This document shows positions 24,666-36,312 of a DNA stretch of 64,000 bases, one piece after another; within the stretch, counting starts at the first letter, position 1, and each line of letters opens with the position of its first letter. The position numbers were made by a program, and so were the translations under genes. The stretch is from Tomocerus qinae. Its lineage: Eukaryota; Arthropoda; Collembola; Entomobryomorpha; Tomoceridae. The stretch is from contig CM034546.1 of NCBI GenBank assembly GCA_020055645.1, forward strand, positions 20,584,001 to 20,648,000, written 5' to 3'. Under the pieces are notes generated by a model. It had not been told where the DNA came from. It was given only the letters and a program-made list of their open reading frames with translations, and did no database searches.

Positions 24666-24954
24666 AAAAAAATTCTGATGGTCTGGTTGTCCTTCGATAA
24701 TAAAATGCACGCATATTTTGGAACGACATAACTTGTTTCAAATCTGCTTTTTGCATATGGTTGCAAATGTATTCAGCCACAATCAGTTATCATTAGAATC
24801 AAGGCAAATAGACAGATTCCCGCCCCTTCCTCCCCCCTTCCCCTGCCCGTATCAGCTGGGTTCTGTAGAGAAAGTCCTATAAAATAGTTTGAAATTTTAT
24901 ATTGGACTTTCTTTTGAATTAGTCCCATTCCGCTAAATAGTGATATCTTGTCGA

Positions 24955-26065
24955 TTTTGTAGATTCCACGATAAAATGTTTATTCCAAATAGTGAACTTC
25001 AATTCTTCACCATGTGTCAACATGCAGAACTCAATCAATTCCTAGTAGACTGTAAAGCTGGAAAGAATGGAATATGTCATTTAATAATGAGTAGGGATGC
25101 ATTCGGCAATTCAGCTGGAAATACAAATTTGTCTTTTGAGTCTATTCCAACAGTCTGGGCGGGAGTTAATGGTATTGGTATTAGAGTATTCATATAAGTT
25201 TGTAGTCAACATGCAGAACTCAATCAATTCCGCACCAGGTGACTGTAAAGCTGGAAAGAACCGAGTATCACGATTAGGATTATACTCGATTAATAATTTT
25301 TTGAATTGAATATAGTATTGTGATTTAAACAATGCCTAAATAATGATTTGTGACAACTGTAGTTAACTTCACTCAGCACTGATGAATCCCACACGTGTAT
25401 TTATAATGAAGTGACGATGGACGACCATTTCCGTTATATTTTGACAATTTTTACGATAAAATGTTTCAAACCAATCACAACCCAATCAATTCCGCACCAG
25501 GTGACTGTAAAGCTGGAAAGAATCGAGTATCACGATTAGTATTATACCCGATTAATAATTTTTTGGATTTCAATACAAATTGAATATAGTATTGTGATTT
25601 AAACAATACCTATATAATGATTTGTGACAACTGTAGTTAACTGCACTCAGCACTGATGAATCCCACACGTGTATTTATAATGAAGTGACGATGGACGACC
25701 ATTTCCGTTATATTTTGACAATTTTTACGATAAAATGTTTCACACTAATCAAAACCCAATCAATTCCGCACCAGGTGACTGTAAAGCTGGAAGGAATCGA
25801 GTGTCACGATTAGGATTATACCCGATTAATAATTTTTTGGATTGCAATACAAACTGAATGTAGTACTGTGATTTAAACAATACCTAAATAGTGATTTGAG
25901 ATAATTGTAGTTAACTGCACTCACCACTGATGAATCCCACACGTGCATTTATAATGAAGTGGAGATGGACAACCATTTCCATTATATTTTGACAATTTTC
26001 ACGTTAAAATGTTTCAAACTCTTATATTTTGACAATTTTTACGATAAAATGTTTCAAGCTGAATT
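24955..26065. repeat. Tandem array of 261-273-bp units inside the LTR element
   Basis: Four diverged copies. The word GACTGTAAAGCTGGAA recurs at about 25049, 25238, 25499 and 25771, and TTTTTACGATAAAATGTTTCA recurs at unit ends. Periods are about 190, 261 and 273 bp. The ORFs at 24940-25332 are repeat artefacts. Confidence 0.75.
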
Positions 26066-28204
26066 TAACTAATCACAATGGACAAAAATCCTCTTCTTTA
26101 GCCAATTTTCACTTTTGGGTTACAATGCAGTGACAATATTGTTGCAATGTAACGAAAATTGTATTCAACTAATCGTTGCACTAAAGAGAAGCTATTTTAT
26201 ATTGCATTTGTCTCCCGCAGTTTCAGAGCATGTTAATACCAGCGCGGTGTGTAGTCAGTCCTCTATGCTACTACGCTGTCTGTCTCACCTGCCGTACTAT
26301 TACTGTCTGCCTCACCTTCTGTATTTATATAATTTCCACAAAACAGGGGATGCATCAAATTTTAATTCTAATGATAACTGGTTGCTCCTGAATACATTTC
26401 CTACCATATGCAAAAAACAGATTTGAAATAAGTTATGCCACTGCAAAGATATACTTGCTCCTAGTCAATAGTGGACGACCAGACGATCAGACGATCGCCA
26501 GAGTGACGGCGACAAATTCATAAGGATACTAAGCAAAGCTTCGATCCTAATAAGTCATAACCACTAACTAGTAGGCCAGCACTGTTTGCACATATACATG
26601 CTAGCTAATTTTGGTCCTACTTAATTATTTTGATTGCATTACATTAATTTACAACTATTGCTAAATATTGTCCATCACAATCAAGTTTAGATTTGAATGC
26701 TAGTCTTTACAATAGTTTACATTCATAGTCTCTTATGACAAATAGTATACTTTCAGTCTCTTGCGACAATTCACAAATTATGGTCTCTCACGACAAATAA
26801 TATTTCAGTAGCCTCTCACGGCAAAGTACTCATCATTTCTTCGGATATTTTTTCGTATATAATATAAATGAAAGTTGTTCAGGTTAGTTTTGGAAACTGC
26901 AAAAGTAGTTTTCGATTAAAGCCAGTGGCAGATGTGTCTCGCTCTGGTAGTGCAACAGATATATATCTCTCGCACAGTAGTGAAGTCTTACAGCGGTTTA
27001 GCCCTCGTAAGCAGTGCAGCTGGTCAAATGCCACTCGCACAAATAGGGATAGGAATTTAATTCTGACTTCCCATGTTGATAAATGTTTTTCAGGAAGAAT
27101 GGTTTTAGCCTCGCCTAAATCATTCACAATTTTTCATAATACACAATATCTCAGACACTTACGTCTAATATTATACTATTAATCCTATACATGACTTATA
27201 TCAATGTCGTCATGTTTCAAACAGCCATTAACTTATGTCATTCTAGCTCATGTAGTTCATTTGATATGGCTACTAATACTTAATCAGAAAATTAAAAATC
27301 TTTTAAACAATTTATCCATTCTTAATAGGCCTAAAAAGTTTAGAACACTATTTTTAAGTTCTGTAATATGATGAATTTTATATCTATATTATGTATTTGT
27401 AACTTTAATCTGAAATGTATCTCTAGAAATTCTAAAAATAATTCTAAAAAGTCCTAACCAGCCTAAATTTAATTATGAATCATCCTGATTATTTAGAACT
27501 CCATCACGGGATACGCTCTTAAATCTCTTTCCCATCCCTTTTGTTTGTATTATAACATTACCTAACCAAACTCCATTACTAACATTGTAAATAGTTTATA
27601 ATTAATATTCTAATTGGCGATATACTAATCTGTATTTTCTGTTATACAGTACTATGTCTAAATCAAAACTGACTCAAAAACAGAGAGAAAGGAAATTGCT
27701 AAGTCTTATGGGATACAAAAACAGCATCCTCAAGACGACTATCCGCTCGTTTTGAAAGCTGCACAGCAAAGAAACTTCTGGTCGAAGTTTCCCTATACTG
27801 TCCTTCTAAATACTGCAGCCGTAGAGACTTGGAGTGTGCCGCGACATTTGGCCACCCCTATTGTCCCTGAGACTTGTAGAAACGACAAAATTGACTTAAT
27901 TAATGTTACCGACTTACCAACAGCAACCTCTATGCTAGACCATATTTTGACACAATCTATAATCTCTTTAGATCTGGAATTTTGCACCTATAAATCTTAT
28001 TATAATCTAATTGCACTAATAATATCTCTACAATTACATTGACTAAGTATAATTCTGAATCTGACCCTTTATACTATTTACAAGTAACTGTTGACAAATG
28101 AAACCTATTGTAGAAAAGGTTCCTAAATTATAATTCTATGTTCCATTCGTAGACCTTTTAACACAAAATTTTTCCGCTTCGGCAATCCAAGGATTACCTC
28201 GCTC
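26066..28204. other. Right interior of the LTR element
   Basis: Between the tandem array and the purine tract only short frames occur (26115-26426, 26868-27182, 27752-28042). None shows pol or envelope motifs that I can recognise. AT-rich. Confidence 0.5.
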
Positions 28205-28216
28205 GGGGGAGAAGCA
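28205..28216 (+). other. Polypurine tract
   Basis: GGGGGAGAAGCA directly precedes the 3' LTR at 28217, the expected plus-strand primer of an LTR retrotransposon. Confidence 0.7.
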
Positions 28217-28757
28217 TGTTACACGCTAAAGTCAGTACGCCTAAACAGTGTACTGACAGGAATACCCAAGCCAAGCAAACCCCACCAACTCCAAAACACG
28301 ATTCTATGCGGAGGAAAGCAAAACAGGGAAACACAACGAAGCAGCATGCCAGTGCGCAACAATCGGCTCAACGGATAACAACTCCCTGATCTCACTCACT
28401 ACAATTGTTCTCACACTATAGTTTTCCCCTTTCTCATTATTCAATTCAGTTTTCATATTTTCATTTTCCGATTGTATCTTGGTTGAGACTCGACATGTAC
28501 TGTATTGATTTGGTGATTAATATAAATTAAATCCAAGTTAAAAGCAACAAGATTGGAAATCCACATGCAGCATTCAATACCTGGCACCGTGGCACCAGAC
28601 ATATCATCGAATATAGTAAGGCGAGGAACCACACTCCGAATTCATTAATATAATAGCAAAACATATTTCATTTGTAAAACTAAACATTAATATAATATTG
28701 GCATTGATTCATACTATTCTCACATAATATACGTATGATTCATATCACTTCTGTGAT
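28217..28757 (+). repeat. 3' LTR
   Basis: 541 bp, matching the 5' LTR over its whole length by eye. It is followed at once by the AGATC duplication and the resumed protease frame. Confidence 0.9.
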
Positions 28758-30044
28758 AGATCAACCAAAGACAAATTAAAAGGTGCAATGGAAGACGTGC
28801 ATGATTTAGTCAATAAAATTAGAACAATAAAATCAAAGAAGAATAGTCATGCGAAAAAATGTCAACGAAGGTTTTCAGGAGTATCTCTAAACGAAAGTAC
28901 AACGATAAAAGACAATGTGGACCCTAGGTCTAGTGTTAAAACAACTCAGGGAGAAGATAGCAATATCATCAAACCTGAAATCCTCGTCATTTTTGATTAC
29001 ATAAAATGCAAGCAATTTAATACCACAGTCAAAGAAATGTTGGATTACGTTGGCTTATTGTTTCATTTTGTAAATGCTATTTGGTAAGAAATGGAGGACT
29101 TCAAAGTTAAGTTTAAAGCCATCGGTGTCGCAGCGATGGCATCTAAAGAGTCGGAAAGCTCAATACTTAATCAAAACGCGTACGAAGTACCCGATAATTA
29201 TTCAGGTGGATTCGATACTGTTATTCTATTGGAAAATCTTTCTAAATGGGTTTATATGAACAATCATGTTTTGCCAAAACATGACATGGCTATTTTTATT
29301 ACCGGAATGGAATCGAATTTAAGATTGCTTGATAGACAAATGGGAACAGGTACAACAGTTACAGGAAACACTTATTTAAAATCAGCATGTTATATTGATC
29401 ATTTAAAAAAGCAATCGTTTGCAGTGTCGATAGTAGAAGATGTTAGCAAATATTTCAGAGGCGCCAGGACGGTTGCTCATATGTTGGCCCATAATTTGGG
29501 AGCATCCCACGACGGTGACGATGGAATGAATTGTGAAGTGGATGAGGGACACGGACACACTATTATGTCAAAAAAGGATGAAGCTTTAAGTAATAATGTG
29601 TTTCGACTTACTTTTTCCAATTGCAGTATCAAAGACATGAAAGACTACATCTACTCAAGCAATGGTCAATGTCTGAGAGAAAACCAAAATCAACCAGAAA
29701 TTCCAATATTTTTTAGGGGTAGTAAGTATTGGTTCAATGATTATGGTAATCCAGAAACAAATATTTGTGCCTCAATAACTAGAGTGCCACATGCACTCGT
29801 GAGCGAAAGAGCTTATTTTTGTATCGCAATTGAATGTTATTACCGGTATCCAGATTATCGGCCTGGAAACAAAGAATACGTTGTCAAAACACACCCGTCT
29901 ATGACGGATGGTTTTGTTTGCGGATACCCACAGGAACCAGGGAATTGTAAAAATGGCGAGTGTTGTTTTCCTAACGGGACTTTAGTATACGAGAATCACA
30001 GGAACACCTATGTTCCGGGAGACCCAACTATATGCAAAGATTGA

Positions 30045-30858
30045 AGCACTTGATCCTAAAATTCATCAACATTTCAGCATTTTTTAGTTTCATGGAAGAC
30101 TTCAACAATTTCAGTTGCAAACATTCCAATACAAATAGTAATTATTATGGACCTCCATAATTTAGCATTTCCTGGTGTGTTTTAGTATAATTGTATAATT
30201 TATAGTACATCTTGTGTTTATAGTAGTACGTAAAGAAAAAATGATTAGTCATTTTGTGCTGTTTAATATATTAACTATTAATAACATAATATTGTTAGGA
30301 CCTACTGACCTACCTAAACAAAATTCATCTCAATTTGTTTAAAACGTAATGGAAATGTGTAAAAAAAATCTGAATAACAACAAATGCTTATTATATATTA
30401 TGGGTTCGATTTTGATAAGCGCATTAAATTAAAAATGGGTACTTTTTCATTATTATTTAGTACTGTAGGGAGTACGTATTATTTTATGAACACGAAATCA
30501 GACTGACAACAAAAATATATTACATGCCTAAAGAGTGTTTTTCATAGCTTTAACTTTTTTATTTTGAATCTTTAAAATTCACATTCCTACAAATTTTTAA
30601 TGATATTTTTCATATTTATTTTAGCAGTTAATATTAAATACTGCACGAAATCACAGTCTTTATTGATTACCAATTCAATATTTCCATGTATTAATTCAAG
30701 TTAGCCGTCATAATGTATTTTGAATCATCCTGTCTTTCCAAATATCAAATATTTCTTGACTCCCCAGGTTTCTATTACAAAGGTCTCGCACGGTTCATTG
30801 CATATTCCATTATTTATCAATATAGCTTTCAATTGTCAATTCTCAATGTTCATAATTA
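30045..30858. other. Intergenic between convergent genes
   Basis: About 0.8 kb of AT-rich DNA between the 3' ends of the protease and the kinase gene. It should contain both 3' untranslated regions. No repeat or gene was seen. Confidence 0.45.
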
Positions 30859-33008
30859 TTAGGAGAGTGAAAACTTCAAAGAATAGACACCACCCCATGA
30901 GGCAATAACTGTTAATTTAATTGGTCTGTTGTTCCCTTCACTGAACAAGACGTGATCTTTAATGGAATTATCCCACGTTGCCACCCCACCCTGAAATGAT
31001 TATCGACATGCACATTAATCGTAATTTGTTCTCCCTTAAACAAATAGTAACATAACTCGACGAAAGATTAAATACAAACCTTTCTCTACAACTTACAATA
31101 ATTGGTGAGATAAACACAAAGTATTCCATGTTGGGAACAATTTTAACTGGTTTGTTAAATTTAGACATTTTTAATTTGTTTGCTCTTGCTGTGTAGGTTG
31201 TGTACATCTCAATTAATGATGACCCCTTTTGAATTACTTTTATTTTGATACTGATGTCCTCCCTTGGCTTTGAAGGTCTTCCAACCAGTCCCACTCCATT
31301 AAGGTAAATGGGATGATCTTCCTCATCCCCATCGATTTGAAAGCTAAATATATACTTAGAATTAGATCTTTATGATTCACTAACACAATTGATACCTTAT
31401 CAATATAAATTAATATAATTACCTGACACCACAACCATATTCAGCATTGAACTGACTGGCATCATATTGTCTTTGTAGAGTGAAGTCCGAGTGAAGATTG
31501 ACAATTTTCTCAGAGATTTGAATGGGTCTTACAAAAGTGAATAGATTTCGTTCTACAAGTGGTGCCCTGCAATCCATTAATATAAATCTTGTTCTATCAA
31601 ATCTTTAAAATACTACAGCAGGTCGTAACAGAAGCTCGCCTGAGTAAAAAGGACTATAACTACTATAAGCACATTTTTGGTGTAGAATAATAGTAGAAAT
31701 AAACTAACATAAATAATTAATTCTGGTAATAGGAGATTGTTAAAATTAGCTATTATTAACATTACCTGATGTACGTTAATATCATAGAAATTACTATTAC
31801 AGAAAGGAAGGCCGCGTACTTTCCTTTTGAGGCATAAACATCCTAAAATACACACGTTTGTAATTATCATCATTTCATAATTTTTATTCATAATTTCGTC
31901 AATACTTTAAGATTGCAAATGGAAATTGCTAAACATTGGGTTTTGAATGCTCCTGTAGTAGTGATTATACTCATCCATCTCAAATTCTCTGGCGTTAACG
32001 TACCTGTGAAGTAAAATTGATTTTGATTGGCATTTCTTTTGCAACATCTTCCAATTCAATCCGTTTTTTGGGTTCTTTTTCAGTCAGTCGTAGTATCAGC
32101 GAATTCAGCCAAGATATATTTTCAATTATACTTCCTGTCTTTCTTAAATATTTAATTTCAGCAAATTTCTCAGTCAAATTAGTTTCCTTTGTAGGATCAA
32201 AGATCTCTGATAAAATCAAACCAAACGAAAACCAATCCACGTATTGACCATACTTTGCCTTGCCATCTTTATATTCTTTTTCCATTTCAGGTGCCCTATA
32301 TTGTGTATTCCATACTGATATTGACATTAATTGTTCCTCGTAAAGCTTCGTTGAAATTGATAGACCAAAATCTCCGATTTTGACTGGAGGGACATAATTA
32401 ATTTTTGAAAAATAAATATTATCTGGTCTCAGGTCTCTATGAATTAGCCCTTTGGAGTGTATGTAACATAAACCATCGGCTATGGCTTGTGTAATCAATT
32501 CGCACGTAGTAATTTTGGGTTGATTGTTCTCGTTCAAATGTTTAATTAGCCATGCCCTCAGCGTTTCGCCACAAAGTTCCATTTTTATGATGAAACCAGT
32601 GACTAACCCATTATTAGCAGAATGAAAGCAAGCTTTGAAACATTCACGTGTGTACTTTGAAATATTATTTGTGCTCTTCCATTGGAGTATTTCCTTCATC
32701 TTGTTCGTAGAGAGTGAAAATTTTTCAGATGACTTATACTTGACGATATTCGGATGATCAAGTTTTGATTGATTCCTTAACTCACGTAAGATATCGTTAG
32801 TGTCTCCGAAGAGTACTTTTCTGTTTGGAATGATTTTTATAGCGGAAATTAAGTTATCAATATTGTGCTTTGCTGAAATGACCACTCCAAAAGATCCGCT
32901 GCCCAGTACTTCATTTGTTGTGTAGTTCCAACGTTCGATCCCTTTATCTGTGTCTGTAAAATAATCCAATTTTTGAAATAGGAAATATTCAAAACCTTTT
33001 ATTTTCAA
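30859..33008 (-). CDS. Transmembrane kinase with C-terminal PHR-like domain
   Basis: Proposed exons: 33008(or 32953)-32004, 31842-31766, 31566-31423, 31343-31097 and 30990-30859. All internal borders are GT..AG and phases 0, 2, 2 and 0 agree, giving about 534 aa; the 5' end is unresolved (no ATG before the kinase). The kinase has GSGSFGVV, AIK lysine, RELR glutamate, HRDLRPDN, GDFG, APE and DWFSFG, so it should be active. The MELCGETLRAWL phrase and insert resemble eIF2alpha (PEK) kinases. Exon 2 encodes a single helix (YAAFLSVIVISMILTYI). The last three exons form a beta-rich domain with YLNGVGLVG and KPVKIVPNMEYFVFI, as in PHR domains of BTBD/highwire proteins. Lysines before the helix suggest kinase inside and PHR outside or luminal (inference). 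Confidence 0.75.
31600..31700. repeat. Interspersed repeat fragment in a kinase-gene intron
   Basis: GTAACAGAAGCTCGCCT followed by GCACATTTTTGGTGTAGAAT matches 52020-52080 (GTAACAGAAGCTCGCCT, GCACATTTTTGGTAGAAT). It is the edge of an unnamed dispersed repeat. Confidence 0.45.
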
Positions 33009-33774
33009 ACATACACGAAGAAGAAAACTAAATTAGTTTATATTCATCAATTTTTAAATTTTTAGTCAATTTTTATTCCATTTGTTTTTAAAGAGCAATG
33101 GAAATTAAAAAATCGAGACTTTTTGTCTAACCTAGTAGGGCTAGGGGCTTGTGGGTGAGTGGGCCGTGATTATGGGTAGGTCATATACCAATGTAAGTAG
33201 ATATACGCTTACATTCCTACCTATATAGCAATTGCAAAAACATTAATTGATTTTCCCGAGGTAAGTACAATGGGCTACGACTTCATAGCTCGCATTATAT
33301 GGAATTTACTTTGTTGAAGTGAATAAATACTTTTGTTATCTTGAGCAGAACGACGAGCCGATAAACTAAGCAAATATTTTTGCAATACATGATTTCCGCT
33401 CCAAAATTCCATTCAAGCAGCCTTGCTGATAGGCTGAACATTGATAACATTTTATTCATGAAAAATGTATAGAGGCTATTTTAAATCATGTAAGTAGATA
33501 CCCCACAACATAAAATAGAATTTCCAAATTGTCTCAGCTAAGCAAGAAAATACGAATTATACTACTAACAGAATTTTACGCGATGCCTGTTTGTAACATA
33601 CATTCACACATGCACAATGCGTGCTGCAGAACGAAGGGAGAGAAAAGTTATAACCTTCGCTCCGCTACTCATCAACAAATCACTCTTCTGTAGCCCAAGT
33701 AGTAAGCGCGCCGCCCTTACATCCGGTAAAGACTTCGACTCTTGGCAATGTGAATTTACTTTTTGCCTCATGGG
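33009..33774. other. Upstream of the kinase gene
   Basis: Should hold the missing 5' exon(s) and promoter of the kinase gene. I could not find a convincing ATG exon. A possible 61-bp intron (GTATGT..TTACAG, about 33014-32954) would move the exon start to 32953 but leads into a stop. Confidence 0.35.
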
Positions 33775-34327
33775 CAGTGTACAAAATAGTGGTTTTAGTG
33801 GTAAGTGGTTTTTAATGGTATTTAACGTTATTTACCACTACCTAAAAACTGGTGGTAAATGGTATAATTGGTAAGAAATGGTAAAAAATAGTTTTATTCA
33901 AATTTCGTACAGAATTTTGAATAAAATTCCCCGCTAATACTTAAATTACCTTTGCAGCTGACGATTGATGTCACAAATTGGCTGCCCAACTTAATTAATT
34001 CAAAAACGAGTCAACTAATTGGGACAAAAACGTCCTTTTACTTATATCGAATAATTAATTTCAATTAAATGAGCATTTTTTCTAATTGAATGAAAGTTGG
34101 CTGTACCAAGCACATAAATGTCGTTTAAATGACTTTTTTTCACTACCGTCAGTGAACATTCAAATATAAATTTTAATGTGAAATATTTTAGAGCATGGCA
34201 ACTTTTTTAATATGTCTTCTGTGTATCTCTGCTAATTATTCACTATTATTTACCATTTTTACCATTAAGTGCATTTTTACCACTGTTTTGGTAAAAAAGG
34301 TTAAAAAGTGGTAAATTTTGTACACTG
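33775..34327. mobile_element. hAT-like MITE (CAGTGTACAAAA)
   Basis: 553 bp with ends CAGTGTACAAAA and TTTTGTACACTG. Subterminal arms are packed with GGTAAAAATGGT / TTACCA words. The flanks are CTCATGGG (33767-33774) and CTCATGGC (34328-34335), 7 of 8 identical. No ORF. Confidence 0.8.
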
Positions 34328-34726
34328 CTCATGGCTATTAGTTAATGCACATTAATTATTAGTTTATATGTGAACTTCTAGGGGATTTTATACCATCGGT
34401 GAAACATTATAGAAATGAGTTAGGGCCACACTCTTCCTATTCCTATTATTATCAAGATTTGTGGTTGTGATGTCATTATCAGTTGATTTTCAATTTACAA
34501 AAATTGTTTGCAATGAGACATGACGTCATATTGACGTCACCAAGCATAATGATGATTAGATTAGGATGAGTCTAAAATGGCCTTTAGCCTTATGGAAAAA
34601 AGCTTGAAAAATTCTCTACATTTTAAAAAAATAGAATTTTTTATCATCTTTCTATTTTAATGTGCCCATAAATAAAACCAATCCAGATAGACGTTCATTA
34701 TTATTGTTGCCTCACGATAAATTTAT

Positions 34727-35298
34727 GTACAGGAGAGACTGCAGACTGCACAGCGAGTATAGGTAACAGTCTGCAAATTTGGTTGTTAAACTTACCACAG
34801 CTGTGGTAACTTTAACAGCCAAATTCTATATCACTACTTGACGAAGACTTCAAAATTATTTTGTATTGAAAATTGAGTGGGAAATTCAAAAATTGTCAAG
34901 CTCACGTCATACCAAGGTAGGTCTGGGAGTGATTCACTCCTGAATTGTCAACACTAAATTGTCAATACTATAACCTTTTCTAACCTAACCATGTATAATT
35001 CTGTTGACAATTTGGACTGGAAAACCAAACTGCATATTCTCCTCCCTCAACTTAAACATTTGCACTGATTGCATGGAGTCAGTCCCCGCCTTCATCGTAG
35101 CCGATTGAGCATTGAGTGTCCCGTAACTCCAATCAGTGGTAATTTTTAAGTTTAGTTTTAAGTTTACTTTACGGGCGACTGATCTGACTTCGACTTTTCA
35201 GTTACTGTGGAAGGGATTACCGACGTAGTCACTCCGTTAACAAATTCAACAATTTTAGAACTTACCACAGCGAGTATAGATCACAGTCTCTCCTGTAC
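34727..35298. mobile_element. MITE with GTACAGGAGAGACTG ends
   Basis: A 15-bp perfect terminal inverted repeat. The word CAGCGAGTATAG follows in direct orientation near both ends (about 34752 and 35270). An internal palindrome around CCACAGCTGTGG lies at 34783-34835. Target duplication not clear. No ORF. Confidence 0.6.
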
Positions 35299-35399
35299 GT
35301 AGAAGTTATCGTAAGACATGTTGGTCAAACTTTTATGCATTTGCTATAGTTTTTAATTGGTCACTTAAAGTTATAATCTTTATATTGGCCTAATTGTTG

Positions 35400-35775
35400 G
35401 TCAAATATACACCGTCTAATTGTTGGCAAGGAACAAAAAAGCAATGTCTTCTTTACTTAAAGGTAAAAGAGGTATCTATTTTACTTTTTTTGCTCTTTTA
35501 CCTATGCATAAAGACGTAGTCAGTCTAAAACTACTACGCAAACCATTTGTAGTGTGAAATAATGTTTTAAATCATTAGAACACTAATCTATAAATATCGG
35601 ACTACAAAATAAGACATTTTATTTATTTTTTTGCAACTTTTAGAAACGTAACCACTTACATTTTTTACAAAAAAGGAAAAATCAAAAAAGGTTCTTTTTT
35701 GTTCCTTCATTGTAGGTCAAATATACACCGCCTAATTGCTGGTCAAATTTACACGGCCTAATTGATGGTCAATGC
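35400..35775. repeat. 32-bp repeat GGTCAAATATACACCGYCTAATTG, split by a MITE
   Basis: One unit at about 35398-35426 and two to three at 35713-35775. The MITE at 35427-35708 interrupts the array. Confidence 0.6.
35427..35708. mobile_element. hAT-like MITE (CAAGGAACAAAAAAG)
   Basis: 282 bp. The left end is CAAGGAACAAAAAAG and the right end CTTTTTTGTTCCTTC. The flanking 8-mers are ATTGTTGG and ATTGTAGG (7 of 8). No ORF. Confidence 0.75.
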
Positions 35776-35824
35776 TCTAAAAATTAATAAACCGGACAAG
35801 GACTGTGTTCCCTCGATTTCGATG

Positions 35825-35998
35825 CAGAGCTCCCAGTCGTGATATTTAGTGGCCGCGGCGGCTGGAAATTTTGGGAAAAACGGCGGCGGCGGCTGGCCGT
35901 CATGGCTTCATATATTTTCCCCCACCAGTGGCGGCCACTGATGGCCAATAATTTGACCATAAAACGGCGTCGGATGGCCATCACGGCTGGGGGCTCTG
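35825..35998. mobile_element. Small GC-rich hAT-like MITE
   Basis: 174 bp, with ends CAGAGCTCCCAGTCGTGAT and ATCACGGCTGGGGGCTCTG and GGCGGCGG-rich arms. The flanks TTTCGATG and TTTGGGTG match at 6 of 8 positions, so the duplication is decayed or uncertain. Confidence 0.6.
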
Positions 35999-36186
35999 TT
36001 TGGGTGTGAGAAGTAGGGGAGGTTGGTGTGTTGGCCTTACTATCTCACATTCAATTCCAGGCAAATCCCTCTAGAATCCTGTCGTGCGAATTTATTCGCA
36101 TTTTTGTTAAGGCCTGAGTATAGTGACGGCCTGGGTATATTGACGGGCTCGTCTTAGATAATGCAATAATTGAAAGTATCGATTCA

Positions 36187-36312
36187 CCCCCTAGTTGGCA
36201 TACACTTTTTGGCATAAAATAAAAAAATCACTTCTTGGCATAAAAACGCCCTTTTTGGCATAATTTTTTCTCCTTATTGGCATAAAAATATGTTTCACTA
36301 ATTGGCATATAC
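36187..36312. repeat. Array of TTGGCATA words
   Basis: Five copies of TTGGCATA at intervals of about 22-35 bp, separated by unrelated AT-rich spacers. Not a perfect tandem repeat. Compare the TGCCAA words at 49450-49560. Confidence 0.5.

Larger units (their letters stand above)
22605..28757. mobile_element. Non-autonomous LTR retrotransposon, recent insertion
   Basis: Two direct LTRs of 541 bp (22605-23145, 28217-28757) look identical by eye. They are flanked by AGATC at 22600-22604 and 28758-28762. A primer-binding site TGGCGCCCAGCGACT starts 3 bases after the 5' LTR (23149), and a purine tract GGGGGAGAAGCA abuts the 3' LTR. The 5.07-kb interior has no reverse transcriptase, protease or integrase ORF. 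The PBS start TGGCGCC is of the kind that pairs with a tRNA ending GGCGCCA. Superfamily (Ty3 or BEL) cannot be set without pol. It must have been mobilised in trans. Confidence 0.9.
22447..30044 (+). pseudogene. Reprolysin/ADAM-like metalloprotease, interrupted by an LTR element
   Basis: Visible coding parts are 22447-22604 (propeptide region; the 5' border is a guess at an AG acceptor), then 28763-30044 after the retrotransposon. With one copy of the 5-bp duplication AGATC the frame continues across the insertion (..LDT-RSTKDKL..). A protease-domain start (KPEILVIFDYIKCKQF) precedes an in-frame TAA at 29085-29087. The same frame then continues to 30044. The zinc-binding helix reads HMLAHNLGASHD, so the three His/Asp positions are kept but the catalytic Glu is Met (29481-29483). 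A Met-turn IMS and Cys-rich tail follow. Members are secreted or membrane zinc endopeptidases; this copy should be inactive. Upstream exons were not found. Confidence 0.75.

Noticed and set aside
24940-25332. ORFs on both strands inside the LTR element
   Set aside because: They fall entirely in the tandem array and differ between units, so they are repeat by-products.
26868-28042. Possible envelope or gag remnants in the LTR element
   Set aside because: No signal peptide, membrane anchor, Cys pattern or zinc knuckle that could support such a call.
29085-29087. Stop-codon readthrough in the protease
   Set aside because: No readthrough context can be supported, and the gene is already broken by the LTR element and lacks the catalytic Glu.
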